From: an uncultured Prevotellaceae bacterium | Lineage (GTDB): Bacteria; Bacteroidota; Bacteroidia; Bacteroidales; Bacteroidaceae | Assembly (NCBI GenBank): GCA_900316315.1 | Contig: ONCK01000005.1 | Coordinates: 124,001 to 188,000, forward strand | Direction: 5' to 3' | DNA length: 64,000 nt | Shown: positions 10,114 through 19,757 of the stretch, piece after piece | Layout: each line of letters opens with the position of its first letter | How positions within the stretch are numbered: the stretch's first letter is position 1 | Position numbers and translations under genes: made by a program | The notes under the pieces: model-generated | What the model was told of the DNA's origin: nothing | Databases searched by the model: none | What the model saw: the letters and a program-made list of their open reading frames with translations, nothing else

Positions 10114-10121
10114 TACCTTTG
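10114..10121 (+). promoter_or_regulatory. -7 promoter box of sbcDC
   Basis: TACCTTTG preceded by a T-rich stretch. It overlaps a TTG at 10119 that would otherwise be the earliest start, which rules that start out. Confidence 0.6.
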
Positions 10122-10145
10122 TCTCATCAATATTGCACACCCTCC

Positions 10146-11381
10146 ATGAAAATCATACATACCGCCGACTGGCACCTGGGCCAAACCCTATATGGCTTTG
10201 ACAGGACAGCAGAGTATCAGCACTTTCTCTCATGGCTGGCCGAGACGGTGAGACAGCAGCGGCCCGATGCCCTGCTTATCGCCGGAGACATCTACGACAG
10301 CCATCATCCTGCGCCGTCAGCCCAGCGGATCTTCTGGGACTTCCTCGATCAGGCCACGCTGGAAAATCCCGGCATGCGCGTCATCATCACCTCGGGCAAT
10401 CATGATCTCGCCGAGGAGCTTGATGCGCCCGCCGCAGTCTATCGCCGCATCGGCGTACAAGTGAGGTCGCAACTCTCTTACGACGCCAAGGAAAATCCGG
10501 ATCTCGAGCAGTTGCTCATCCCTATCGAGTGTCTCTCAGCACCTGAGGAGATGGCTGTCATCGTAGCCATTCCCTACCTCCCGGCCGGCACTGACGATGG
10601 AGAGGAGGCCGCCACAGAGTGGCAACAACGCATCATTAGCGATGCTATCCACTTGGCAGCCAAGAGATTTGAGGGAATGCCCATCGTCGCTATGGCCCAC
10701 TTCTTTGCCGACGGGGCTATCGTCAACGACGGACAGGGGCATGAGGTCCAACGTACCGGTGACAATGCGCTCGATGCTGCAGCGCTGGCCACTATGACCA
10801 ACTATATGGCCCTCGGCCACCTGCACAAGGCGCAACAGATGCCGCGCAGTGACGGCAAGGTCTGGTATGCAGGCAGCGCGCTGGCAATGAACTTCGGCGA
10901 AGAGGCCTATCCGCATGGTGTCAATCTCGTCAATCTCAGCGCCGATGGTGCCATAGACGTCAGCCAGCTGGAGTACAAGCCACTGAGGCAACTCCTCACC
11001 TTTGCAGAGGAGAGCGCCGGTGACATAGAGGGCGTACTCAAGCAGATAGCCTCCCTGCCCAAGGCCGACAAAGGCACTCCGGATGACGACTGGCCCTATG
11101 TGCAACTGGTACTCAGCCCCTCTGACACCGATGCCTCTACGGCTGAAAAGATTAAGTCACTGACGACCTCACGCCAGATGAGACTGTGCCGCGTCACCAG
11201 CAATGCCCCACAGCAGCAGACGGGCGATGCTCCGGACAACAAGCCGGCTACTGACCTACAATATCTGCAGCCCGCACTTATCGCCCGCGACGCCTATCAG
11301 CAAGCCCACGGCAAGGAGATGCCGGATGAGGTGGCGCGCCTTCTGGCCGAGGTCAAGCGAGCTTGCATCGCGTCTCACTAA
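10146..11381 (+). CDS. sbcD: Exonuclease subunit SbcD (Mre11 family)
   Basis: Nuclease subunit of the SbcCD complex, which cleaves DNA hairpins and processes blocked ends. The 411-residue protein opens with the metallophosphatase motifs MKIIHTADWHLGQ, AGDIYDS, and SGNHD, which provide the two-metal active site, and has a later GHLH motif (ALGHLHKAQQ). The start is the ATG at 10146; an upstream TTG lies inside the promoter box. sbcC begins 36 bp downstream, so the pair is one operon. Confidence 0.95.
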   Translation: MKIIHTADWHLGQTLYGFDRTAEYQHFLSWLAETVRQQRPDALLIAGDIYDSHHPAPSAQRIFWDFLDQATLENPGMRVIITSGNHDLAEELDAPAAVYRRIGVQVRSQLSYDAKENPDLEQLLIPIECLSAPEEMAVIVAIPYLPAGTDDGEEAATEWQQRIISDAIHLAAKRFEGMPIVAMAHFFADGAIVNDGQGHEVQRTGDNALDAAALATMTNYMALGHLHKAQQMPRSDGKVWYAGSALAMNFGEEAYPHGVNLVNLSADGAIDVSQLEYKPLRQLLTFAEESAGDIEGVLKQIASLPKADKGTPDDDWPYVQLVLSPSDTDASTAEKIKSLTTSRQMRLCRVTSNAPQQQTGDAPDNKPATDLQYLQPALIARDAYQQAHGKEMPDEVARLLAEVKRACIASH

Positions 11382-11417
11382 GGCTATAATCGCCTACACT
11401 ATACACTAAGCGAAACA

Positions 11418-14400
11418 ATGAAGATACTCAAAATAGAAATCAACAATATAGGTGTCCTCCAAGGCCAATACACCGTGGATTTCACAAGAGAGCCTCTCAA
11501 GTCAGCCGGTCTATTTGCCATCACAGGCCCTGCAGGTACCGGCAAATCGACCCTGCTTGAGGCCGCCAGCCTCGCTCTCTACGGGCATTCGCCCCGATGG
11601 AGCAGTCTGATTGAGGCCAGAGGAGAGGCTGAGGCTGCAGACGCCATCCTAAGTCACGGCAGCAAGGAGGGCGGATGCAAAGTTTCCTTTGCCGTGGCTG
11701 GCGGCATAGCCTACAGAGTAGAATGGGGCGCTAAGCGAACGGCCCCATCGGCACCTGCCACCGTCAGCCGCCAACTCTATCAGCTTAAGCCGCGGCAAGA
11801 AGCTTGGAAAACGCCGGATACGCTGCAGCAGCACGTCATCGAGGTAACCGGTCTCAGCTATAGCCAGTTTATCACCACCATCTATCTGGCCCAAGAGAGC
11901 TTCAGCCAATTTCTCACCGACGATAAGGACGACAAGGCCCGACTGCTGGAGCGCTTGACAGGGACACATCTCTACAGTCTCATGTCACAAGAGACATCCC
12001 GACGAACCATGCAAGCACGCAGCGAATACGAGGCAATCGTACACCGCATGGAGGGTATCAGCAAGGGGCGTCTGGACGATGCAGACCTGCAGCGCAGCCA
12101 GGAAGAGAGCAACCTGCTGAGAGGACAACTCAGCCGTAGTCAGGACGAACTCCGTACTGACCGTCAACTGCTGGCTTGGTATGACAAGTACCATCAAGCC
12201 CAAGCGAGGCTTGACAAGCTCAAAGCTGTACAATATGAGGCTCAGCGTACATACAATACGCTCTACAACAAGAAGCAACTGCTCGAGCGCTACGACAAGG
12301 TAAGCCAGTTCAAGACGCTCTACGATGCCATCGCTTCCCGCAAGCAGGCTATCGAAGACATCAAGGCTGCCGTCACAGATAAAAAGCAACAGTTGCGTCA
12401 GCTGGCAGACAAGCTGAAGCAGATACAGCATGACTACGACGTCGCCTCCGAGAGGTACGACGAGGTACTCGCCGACTACCAGAGCCGTATGCCGCTCTTC
12501 GCCAAAGCCCACACCATGTTGGGGCACATCAAAGCCGACGAAGAGGCTCTTGCCTCCCAGCACGAAGCACAGACTCAGCTTCAAGAAAAACTCAAGACGC
12601 TGACTGATCAAGCCAACGCCAGACATCAGCAACTCGACAACTGCCAGAAGAAACTCTCAGACCTCAAGCTCGCCCTGCAAGCCATCTCCATGCACCGTCC
12701 ACTTATCGAGCACTTCAGCGAGATAAGGGCCAAGCTAATCAAGATGGACGACCTGAGGCAAGATGCCCAGCTCTGCGAGAAAAAAATCGAAGCCATCCGC
12801 AAGGAGATCCGCACCAACGAAACTAAAACGGAGCAACTCAAAAAAGAGAAAGACGAACTAGCATCACAGAAGTCGTCCCTGCAAGACGAGCTCCATATCC
12901 ACTTGCAAGCAAACCAAGGCCTCAACTCACAAGATATACAAGCTCGCATCATCAAGCTCTCAGAGGAAGAACGCGATGCCCTTAATGCGCGCGACTTGTG
13001 GGGACATATTGCTGACAACTACGCCGATATCAGCGAGACAAGTGACAAAATCAGAGCTCTGGAAGCCAAGATTGAGCAACTGGACGCTGAATTGCCTAAG
13101 CAAGAGAAGCTGCTGGATGCAGCCAACAAGCAACGCGATATCGCCGAGGGAGCTTTTCAAGCCAGCCAGAGCGCAAACATCAAAAGCTTGCGCAATCATC
13201 TCAAGGAGGGCTCTCCGTGTTCTGTCTGCGGGGCCACACACCATCCCTATCATACTGAGACAGAGCAGGCGGTAGGCGAACTCATGGAAAATCTGGAACA
13301 GAACTTCATCGAAGCCAAAAAACTCGTGGTGACATTGCGGACCGGCTACGAAAACCTAATCCGGCAGAGAGCGGACCTTCAGGCACGCTATGACACAACC
13401 AAAGACTACCTGGCTAAAGCCAAGAAGCATCTTGAGGCCAACATCGCCCAATGGGCACGCTACAAGAGCTTGGACCAGTCGTTCGCCGACACGAGTTCTT
13501 CTGTCAGCCGCGAAAACCGTATGATGCTCATCAGTCAGTTGCTCGACAATGCCGGAAATGACCTCAAGAAGGAGCGCAAGGTAGGCGACGAGTTCAATCG
13601 CCATCAGCAGGCCATCAATGATATCAACGCCAAGATCAGACAGGTCAACGATGCCATTGCACAAAGCAACAACAATATCTCAGAACTCAAGGCACAGCGC
13701 AACGTACACGACTCCATGACTGCCGAGCTAGAGGAACGGCGCACCACTGACAACAGAGATACCTCGACCATGTTTGAGGAGATCAGCCCACTGATGACGC
13801 TGCCTCTGTGGCACAACAAATGGAACAACGAGTTTGACTCACTTATCCAGCAAATGGACAAGCTCTATGAGGACTGGACATCAGCCAACACGCAGCTCAA
13901 TCAGGAGAGTTTCAGAGCTACGATGCTCAAGTCCCAATGCAGTACCCTCGACGATCAGCTCCAGGAAGCGCAGCAAGCCAGCCTCACCCGCCAATCTGCC
14001 ATCAGCAGCCTCACAGACAAGATTACAACTGACCGCAACAACATCCTCAAGATGTTTAATGGCCAGCAGCTCGATGAGGTCATCACCTCCATCAACCGCA
14101 ATACGACCCAAGCCGCTGCGACCAAGGACACATGCAAGGTGGCATTTGACCAGATTACTCGCGACTTCCACCTGCTCACCGGAGAGATAGACAATCTCAC
14201 CACCATGCAGCAATCCAACGAGGAAAAACTTCGCCAGGAAAACTCGCAACTTGACATACAGATCTCTAGGTTCAACAATGACAACTCCCCGCTCCAATAC
14301 TTTGAGCTGCAAAAGCTCTTTGAGGATACGCGGGACTGGAATGCCCTACGCTCAGAGTTGATCTCCAAGCGACAAGCCCTCGAGCGCGCCAACTATGACG

Positions 14401-15134
14401 TCGAGGGCGCCATGCAAGATATCCAGTCACTGCAGCAAGCTGAGGTTCACGCATCGGAAGATCCCAGTGAGAGCGAACTTGCGGTCAAGGATCGCGTCGA
14501 CTACCTCCAAGCTGAAGTGCAGCGCACCCAAGAGCGTCTTGAGGCCATCACGCTTGCTACAAAGAAGCACGAACGGTGTGTCGCCGAACTCCAAGAGCTG
14601 GAGCCGGACAAGGAACGCCTCGCCCACACACTTGCCGACTGGCAAGCTCTCGACGAGACCATCGGCAGCGCAGACGGCAGCAAATTTCGCAACATTGCCC
14701 AGCGCTATATCCTGCGAGCCGTGGTCGACGCAGCCAATGCCGAGCTGAAGAAACTCAATCCGCGCTACAGTCTACAAGTTGCGTCCCAGAGTCTCGACGT
14801 CGAGCTGATAGACCACAATATACTTGACCAGCTACATTCTGCATCGGACCTGTCCAGCGCAGAGCGCTACCTGGTGAGCCTCGCCCTCGCGCTGGGCCTC
14901 GCAGCCATGCAGAGCGGAAATCTGGCATCCGACCGTATCTTCATCGACAGTAGTTTCGGAGACTTGGATACCGCCGGCCTCAATGTCATCATCGGCTGCT
15001 TGGGCCGTCTTCAGGCACTCTATGGCTACAAGATAGGCGTCGTCAGCCACAATGCTCAGATAGCGGAGCGCATAGTCCCTCAGCTGCGTCTCAGCAAGTC
15101 CGTCTCAGGTACCGTCACGCTCCAAGGCAATTAG
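11418..15134 (+). CDS. sbcC: SbcC-like ATPase (Rad50 family), atypical nucleotide-binding motifs
   Basis: ATPase partner of SbcD. The 1238 residues show an N-terminal Walker A GPAGTGKST (37-45), a Q-loop region near YLAQESFSQFL, and two long coiled-coil arms (about 190-590 and 630-1050). At the apex is a zinc hook C-S-V-C (Cys601, Cys604). The C-terminal lobe has the ABC signature and Walker B. Both C-terminal motifs are unusual. The signature reads LSSAER (1145-1150) instead of LSGGE, and Walker B reads IFIDSSFGDLD, with Ser1178 where the catalytic glutamate normally stands. The frame is otherwise intact and of normal length, so it is not an obvious pseudogene. Operonic with sbcD. Confidence 0.92.
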   Translation: MKILKIEINNIGVLQGQYTVDFTREPLKSAGLFAITGPAGTGKSTLLEAASLALYGHSPRWSSLIEARGEAEAADAILSHGSKEGGCKVSFAVAGGIAYRVEWGAKRTAPSAPATVSRQLYQLKPRQEAWKTPDTLQQHVIEVTGLSYSQFITTIYLAQESFSQFLTDDKDDKARLLERLTGTHLYSLMSQETSRRTMQARSEYEAIVHRMEGISKGRLDDADLQRSQEESNLLRGQLSRSQDELRTDRQLLAWYDKYHQAQARLDKLKAVQYEAQRTYNTLYNKKQLLERYDKVSQFKTLYDAIASRKQAIEDIKAAVTDKKQQLRQLADKLKQIQHDYDVASERYDEVLADYQSRMPLFAKAHTMLGHIKADEEALASQHEAQTQLQEKLKTLTDQANARHQQLDNCQKKLSDLKLALQAISMHRPLIEHFSEIRAKLIKMDDLRQDAQLCEKKIEAIRKEIRTNETKTEQLKKEKDELASQKSSLQDELHIHLQANQGLNSQDIQARIIKLSEEERDALNARDLWGHIADNYADISETSDKIRALEAKIEQLDAELPKQEKLLDAANKQRDIAEGAFQASQSANIKSLRNHLKEGSPCSVCGATHHPYHTETEQAVGELMENLEQNFIEAKKLVVTLRTGYENLIRQRADLQARYDTTKDYLAKAKKHLEANIAQWARYKSLDQSFADTSSSVSRENRMMLISQLLDNAGNDLKKERKVGDEFNRHQQAINDINAKIRQVNDAIAQSNNNISELKAQRNVHDSMTAELEERRTTDNRDTSTMFEEISPLMTLPLWHNKWNNEFDSLIQQMDKLYEDWTSANTQLNQESFRATMLKSQCSTLDDQLQEAQQASLTRQSAISSLTDKITTDRNNILKMFNGQQLDEVITSINRNTTQAAATKDTCKVAFDQITRDFHLLTGEIDNLTTMQQSNEEKLRQENSQLDIQISRFNNDNSPLQYFELQKLFEDTRDWNALRSELISKRQALERANYDVEGAMQDIQSLQQAEVHASEDPSESELAVKDRVDYLQAEVQRTQERLEAITLATKKHERCVAELQELEPDKERLAHTLADWQALDETIGSADGSKFRNIAQRYILRAVVDAANAELKKLNPRYSLQVASQSLDVELIDHNILDQLHSASDLSSAERYLVSLALALGLAAMQSGNLASDRIFIDSSFGDLDTAGLNVIIGCLGRLQALYGYKIGVVSHNAQIAERIVPQLRLSKSVSGTVTLQGN

Positions 15135-15168
15135 ACCCACATTACCCTTTATCCCAAGTACTTCACTC

Positions 15169-17217
15169 ATGAAACGTATCAGTCACCTTCTCCTATTTGC
15201 CGTCTGGCTCCTGCCTCTCACACTCTTGGGGCAAATGGAGGACCCTGTCCACTTCAGCGTCAGCCAGAAGCGAATCTCCCTCACCGAGGTCCAAGTGACT
15301 TTCAGCGCCACCATTGATGAGGGTTGGCACGTCTACTCCAGCAATACTCCGGCCGGCGGCCCCACTGTCGCGCGTCTCCATCTAGACAAGCAACAAGGCG
15401 CTACGCCGCTTGGAGGTCTCAAGCCGCAAGGCACAGTAAAGGAGCACATGGACCCTGTGTTCCAGATGAAAGTACGCTATATGGAGGGTAAAGCCGTCTT
15501 TGTCCAACGCTTCAAGCTCACGGCCAAAGACTATCATGTCCAGGGTTATCTCGAATATGGTGCTTGCGACGACCAGTCCTGTCTGCCTCCCGGCCAAGTC
15601 GACTTTGCCCTAAAGGGCAGCGACGGACCCGCCGACGCTACAGCAACAGGAGAGCATCCGTCTCCTGCTAGCCCAGATGGCGTGACTTCCGATACCGCTC
15701 TAGCGGCGACAGCCAACGGCTCCGATACAGCAGCAGATCAGGTAAGCAGTCTGACAGGCGACTCTCTCCCAGCCTACTGGCAACCTGTCATCTCAGAACT
15801 GCATGCGCAGTCAAATACAGCCGGTTCGACTACGACCAATCAGCGTTCGCTGTGGATGCTTTTCGTGCTGGGTCTGCTCGGAGGCCTTGTGGCCGTCATC
15901 ACACCCTGTGTGTGGCCCATCATCCCCATGACTGTCAGCTTCTTTCTCAAGCGCTCTGAGCACCACAAGGGCAAGAGTCTCCGCGACGCTCTCTTGTACG
16001 GTCTCTCTATCGTCATCATCTACGTAGGGCTCGGCCTCATCGTCACACTTGTCCGAAGACCGGAGTGGCTCAATGCCATCTCGACAGGTGCCGTATTCAA
16101 TCTCATTTGCTTCGTCCTGCTCGTAGTCTTCGCCATCAGCTTCATGGGAGGATTTGAGCTGACGCTCCCCTCCTCCTGGGGCAACAAGACCGACTCCAAC
16201 GCCGACCGTCTGGGCGGACTTGCCGGTATCTTTTTGATGGCCCTCACGCTGGCTATTGTCTCCTTCTCTTGCACCGCACCGGTAGTCGGATTTCTACTTG
16301 TTGAGCTGGCAACCTCTACCAGTTATCTGGCGCCGATGATCGGCATGCTCGGCTTCGCGCTTGCTCTGGCCCTGCCCTTCACGCTATTTGCCCTGTTCCC
16401 ACAACTAATCAAGCGGGCCCCCAAGAGCGGCAGTTGGATGAATACCGTCAAGGTGACGCTCGGATTTATCGAGCTCGCCTTCTCACTCAAGTTCCTATCG
16501 GTTGCTGACATGGCTTACGGCTGGCATATTCTGCCGAGAGAGGCATTCATATCGCTATGGGTCGTTCTCTTTGCCCTGCTGGGCCTGTATCTGCTCGGTA
16601 AGCTGCGCTTCCCGCTGGATGCCAAGCGCGACCACACTTCACTGCCAGGCTTCTTCGCCGGACTCGTCTCGTTGGCCTTTGCCCTTTATATGGTGCCTGG
16701 TCTGTGGGGCGCGCCCCTCAAGGCCGTCAGCGCCTTTCTGCCGCCAATGTCTACCCAGGACTTCAATCTAGCTAAGGCTCAGGCCGTCGAAGCCCGCTAC
16801 ACCGACTACGACCAAGCCATCGCCGCTGCTCGTGCCGAGGGCAAGCCGCTTCTGATAGACTTCACGGGCTACGGATGCGTCAATTGCCGTAAGATGGAAG
16901 GTGCAGTGTGGACAGACAGCCGCGTCGGCAAGCTGCTCACTGAGGATTACATACTCGTTTCTCTCTATGTCGATGACAAGACTCCGCTGCCCGCGCCGCT
17001 CCAGGTGACCTACAACGGCCGGACCCGCCTCCTGCACACAGTCGGAGACAAGTGGAGCTTCCTTCAGGCCCATAAATTTGGCGCCAATATCCAACCTTTT
17101 TACGTCGCGCTGAGCCCTGACGGCCACCCACTCGCTCCCGCCTACTACTACGACGAGGATGTGAATCGCTACATCAACTTCCTTAAAGGCGCACTACTGA
17201 GCAAGTATCGTCACTAA
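15169..17217 (+). CDS. dsbD: Thiol:disulfide interchange protein DsbD
   Basis: Moves electrons from cytoplasmic thioredoxin across the inner membrane to periplasmic partners. The 682-residue protein has a signal peptide and an N-terminal periplasmic domain with a redox pair (Cys133 and Cys138 in YGACDDQSCLPP). A central CcdA-like membrane domain of about eight segments holds Cys247 (CVWPIIPM) and Cys368 (FSCTAPVVG). A C-terminal thioredoxin-like domain carries C-V-N-C (Cys570, Cys573). A linker of about 60 residues rich in Ala, Thr and Asp separates the first two domains. It begins 34 bp after sbcC and may be co-transcribed with it. All six redox cysteines are present. Confidence 0.95.
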   Translation: MKRISHLLLFAVWLLPLTLLGQMEDPVHFSVSQKRISLTEVQVTFSATIDEGWHVYSSNTPAGGPTVARLHLDKQQGATPLGGLKPQGTVKEHMDPVFQMKVRYMEGKAVFVQRFKLTAKDYHVQGYLEYGACDDQSCLPPGQVDFALKGSDGPADATATGEHPSPASPDGVTSDTALAATANGSDTAADQVSSLTGDSLPAYWQPVISELHAQSNTAGSTTTNQRSLWMLFVLGLLGGLVAVITPCVWPIIPMTVSFFLKRSEHHKGKSLRDALLYGLSIVIIYVGLGLIVTLVRRPEWLNAISTGAVFNLICFVLLVVFAISFMGGFELTLPSSWGNKTDSNADRLGGLAGIFLMALTLAIVSFSCTAPVVGFLLVELATSTSYLAPMIGMLGFALALALPFTLFALFPQLIKRAPKSGSWMNTVKVTLGFIELAFSLKFLSVADMAYGWHILPREAFISLWVVLFALLGLYLLGKLRFPLDAKRDHTSLPGFFAGLVSLAFALYMVPGLWGAPLKAVSAFLPPMSTQDFNLAKAQAVEARYTDYDQAIAAARAEGKPLLIDFTGYGCVNCRKMEGAVWTDSRVGKLLTEDYILVSLYVDDKTPLPAPLQVTYNGRTRLLHTVGDKWSFLQAHKFGANIQPFYVALSPDGHPLAPAYYYDEDVNRYINFLKGALLSKYRH

Positions 17218-17241
17218 AAGCGTACAGGACTACGCGGAGAG

Positions 17242-17266
17242 GGTTCCATGGCTCGGCCATGGGACC
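17242..17266 (+). terminator. Hairpin after dsbD
   Basis: GGTTCCATGG pairs with CCATGGGACC (one G-T wobble) around CTCGG, 25 bp after the stop. There is no T tract, so it may be an RNA-stabilising hairpin rather than an intrinsic terminator. Confidence 0.4.
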
Positions 17267-17319
17267 GAGAACGTCAAAGCCAACTGAAGCACCGGCAAGA
17301 TACAAAGTATTGGAAACTA

Positions 17320-17385
17320 TATCGGACCTTGTACAATCCAGATCTGATGTAGTTTAACCTAGGCCTGACTTTGCCTTAGCGAAAT
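17320..17385 (+). repeat. Decayed copy E of the dispersed repeat core
   Basis: Contains CCTTGTACAA (hairpin with its loop lost), then GATCTGATGTAGTTTAACCT and AGGCCTGACTTTG, recognisable as the two tandem units with several changes. It lies between the convergent dsbD and miaA genes. Confidence 0.55.
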
Positions 17386-17483
17386 AAGACATACAGATGG
17401 TCAAAAGCGCAACTGCAGGCTCGACTTACCGTTGGTAGGACTATGGGCAAAGTCTTGCAGCTGCAATATTCTCTGACTGTCTA

Positions 17484-18449
17484 TCAAAGCCCGACCCGGC
17501 TTGCTACCAGATTCCAGATAGCCTCCGTTTGGTTGGGATGAAACCAGTGTATTGAGACATCGCGGCGAAACCATGTCATTTGTTTCTTAGCGTAGTCGCG
17601 GGTATTCTTTTTGATTTTCTCAATCGCATGCTCCAATGTCCATTCGCCGCTCAAGTAGCGAAAAATTTCTTTGTAGCCGACGGTATTGAGTGCATTGAGG
17701 TGTCGCAGGTGATACACTTGCCGTGCCTCGTCAATCAGCCCCTCGCCGACCATTTGGTCAACACGTCGGTTGATGCGGTCATTGAGCTCCGGCCGTGGGC
17801 GCTCAAGTCCTATCTTGAGGATATCAAAGGGACGCTCGGGACGCTTCTGGTGGAGGAAAGACGAATAGGGACGGCCTGACGTATAGTAAATCTCCAAGGC
17901 ATGAACGATGCGGCGCGGATTGCGCAGATCGATAGTGGCATATATGGACGGATCAATGAGACGCAGCTCCTCGCGCAACTTATCCAGTCCTTCCGTAGCG
18001 AGACGCTGCTTGATATGGTCGCGCGTCTCCTGGTCGACCGTGGGAATATCATCGATACCATTGCACACTGCGTCGATGTACATCATACTTCCCCCGCTCA
18101 GAAGGGCTACGTGAGAGGTAGCAAAGAGAGTCGGAAGCAACCGCATAACGTCCTGCTCATAGAGAGACGCACTATAATAATGATCAAGTGGGAACTGACC
18201 TACGAAGTAATGGGTCACGCAGCTTAGCTGTTCCTTCGTAGGAGCTGCAGTCCCTATAGGGATGTCCCGATAGAGCTGTCTGGAATCTGCATTGACGATA
18301 GGAATACCCAGCCGCTCGGCTATCGAGAGACTCAGGTCAGTCTTACCTACCCCTGTGGGGCCCAGCAAGACTAGCAGAAGGGGACGTGGAGTGGACAGAC
18401 TGGGACTACTGGTCGCTGATTTCAAAGGAATCGGGGTCGAACTCGTCAT
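17484..18449 (-). CDS. miaA: tRNA dimethylallyltransferase
   Basis: Adds a dimethylallyl group to A37 of tRNAs that read codons starting with U. The 321-residue call has the P-loop [13 protein letters not shown], the family motif [16 protein letters not shown], and typical later segments ([22 protein letters not shown]). The open frame extends to 18563, wholly inside the upstream gene. I chose the ATG at 18449 because it leaves a 15-30 residue lead before the P-loop; a TTG about 24 bp further in is also possible. It overlaps the upstream gene by about 44 bp in a different frame. Last gene of the prfA-lpx run. Confidence 0.93.
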   Translation of the reverse strand: MTSSTPIPLKSATSSPSLSTPRPLLLVLLGPTGVGKTDLSLSIAERLGIPIVNADSRQLYRDIPIGTAAPTKEQLSCVTHYFVGQFPLDHYYSASLYEQDVMRLLPTLFATSHVALLSGGSMMYIDAVCNGIDDIPTVDQETRDHIKQRLATEGLDKLREELRLIDPSIYATIDLRNPRRIVHALEIYYTSGRPYSSFLHQKRPERPFDILKIGLERPRPELNDRINRRVDQMVGEGLIDEARQVYHLRHLNALNTVGYKEIFRYLSGEWTLEHAIEKIKKNTRDYAKKQMTWFRRDVSIHWFHPNQTEAIWNLVASRVGL

Positions 18450-18948
18450 CATTGAAGCCCTCGCTGCCGTAAAAGGTGTCATCGGAGTCGAGCAAATCTT
18501 CATCACTCTTGATGCTGTTGAGCGAGAGTCCGTTGTCCTTAGTCTGTGCCGGCGCTTTGCCATGGCTGAGTGTGACCTTGGGCGTCTTGAGGTTTTTGCC
18601 CGTAATGATATCCTTGACCTTGATAAAGAGCATACGCCCTCCTAGCGGATCAAACTCAAATACGAGACGGTCACCGACGTCATTGAGGAAATCGCGCAAG
18701 TGACTCTCTGACATGAGATAGACATCTTGATCTGCGGCATCTGTGAGGTCTTCGCGCATGATTTGCTCCCGCTGCTCCCAGTTCTCATCACATATATAGA
18801 AGCTCGTAACTTGGTCGTCCTTGTAGCCACATGCCTTGAGCAAAGCCTGATTGAGGTCCAGGAATGTCGCATCCGCATCAATGGTGATCTCGCGTTGGAA
18901 ATCGTCGACCTCGTCGCTGACTATAAGTATCTTGAATAGCATAGACAA
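18406..18948 (-). CDS. pRiA4b ORF-3-like protein
   Basis: A 180-residue soluble protein. Its first 130 residues ([67 protein letters not shown]) match the plasmid pRiA4b ORF-3 / IS1096 TnpR-like fold as I know it. An acidic, low-complexity tail of about 50 residues follows. Function unknown despite the name; there is no sign of transposition activity. It lies 12 bp after lpxA and overlaps miaA, so it is translated within the lipid A operon. An internal ATG at 18942 could also start it. Confidence 0.75.
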   Translation of the reverse strand: MSMLFKILIVSDEVDDFQREITIDADATFLDLNQALLKACGYKDDQVTSFYICDENWEQREQIMREDLTDAADQDVYLMSESHLRDFLNDVGDRLVFEFDPLGGRMLFIKVKDIITGKNLKTPKVTLSHGKAPAQTKDNGLSLNSIKSDEDLLDSDDTFYGSEGFNDDEFDPDSFEISDQ

Positions 18949-18960
18949 TATCTTGATGGA

Positions 18961-19746
18961 TTAATAAAGGATGCCCCTTCCCTTAGGCGAGATCGAGGCC
19001 TTGACAAAGTCAACAATGTACTTCACCTCTGCACTGTCGGGGAAAGACTTCTCTATGAGCTTGATACGGTCCCCAATTACCAGACTCTTATCGTAGAGCA
19101 TGCGGTAGGCTTCGTGGATGACGTCTATCTGCGCTGTTGTGAAGCCATGCCGGCGTAAGCCGACGAGATTGAGTCCACATATCTGGGCTGGTTCGCGTGC
19201 CACCATGGTATAGGGAGGAATATCCTGACTGGTGCGGGTGCCGCCACCCAGCATGATGTATCCGCCTACATGGCAGAACTGATGAATCAAGACACAGGCT
19301 GAAATGACCGCATTGTCGTCTACAGCGACTTCGCCGGCGATCTTGGTCGTATTACCTATGATGCACTTGTTGCCGACATAGGCATCATGAGCGATATGTA
19401 CGCCCTCCATCAGCAAGTTGCTGTTTCCGACAACAGTCTTGCCCTTGGACGCGGTGCCACGATTGATGGTAACGTTTTCACGTATCTTGTTGTTGTCGCC
19501 GATTTCGGCCGTAGTATCTTCTCCTCTGAACTTTAAGTCCTGCGGAATGGCGCTGATGACAGCACCTGGGAAGAAGATGTTTCCATTGCCGATGCGGGCG
19601 CCATAGAGTACGGTCACGCTGTTCATCAGGACATTGTTGTCACCGATGACGACTCCTTTGTCTATGTAACAGAAGGCGCCTATTTCACAGTTGTCGCCGA
19701 TCTGTGCCTCGGGGTCGATATAAGCTAGCGGGCTTATCTTGTTCAT
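18961..19746 (-). CDS. lpxA: UDP-N-acetylglucosamine acyltransferase
   Basis: First step of lipid A synthesis: transfers a hydroxyacyl chain from ACP to the 3-OH of UDP-GlcNAc. The 261-residue protein is a left-handed beta helix of hexapeptide repeats (IGDNCEIGAFCYI, VIGDNNVL and others) with the catalytic histidine in EGVHIAHDAYVGN (His120). A C-terminal helical bundle starts near GLNLVGLRRHGF. It begins 11 bp after lpxC/fabZ. Length and order fit the Bacteroidetes lpx cluster. Confidence 0.97.
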   Translation of the reverse strand: MNKISPLAYIDPEAQIGDNCEIGAFCYIDKGVVIGDNNVLMNSVTVLYGARIGNGNIFFPGAVISAIPQDLKFRGEDTTAEIGDNNKIRENVTINRGTASKGKTVVGNSNLLMEGVHIAHDAYVGNKCIIGNTTKIAGEVAVDDNAVISACVLIHQFCHVGGYIMLGGGTRTSQDIPPYTMVAREPAQICGLNLVGLRRHGFTTAQIDVIHEAYRMLYDKSLVIGDRIKLIEKSFPDSAEVKYIVDFVKASISPKGRGILY

Positions 19747-19757
19747 GATACAGTAGG

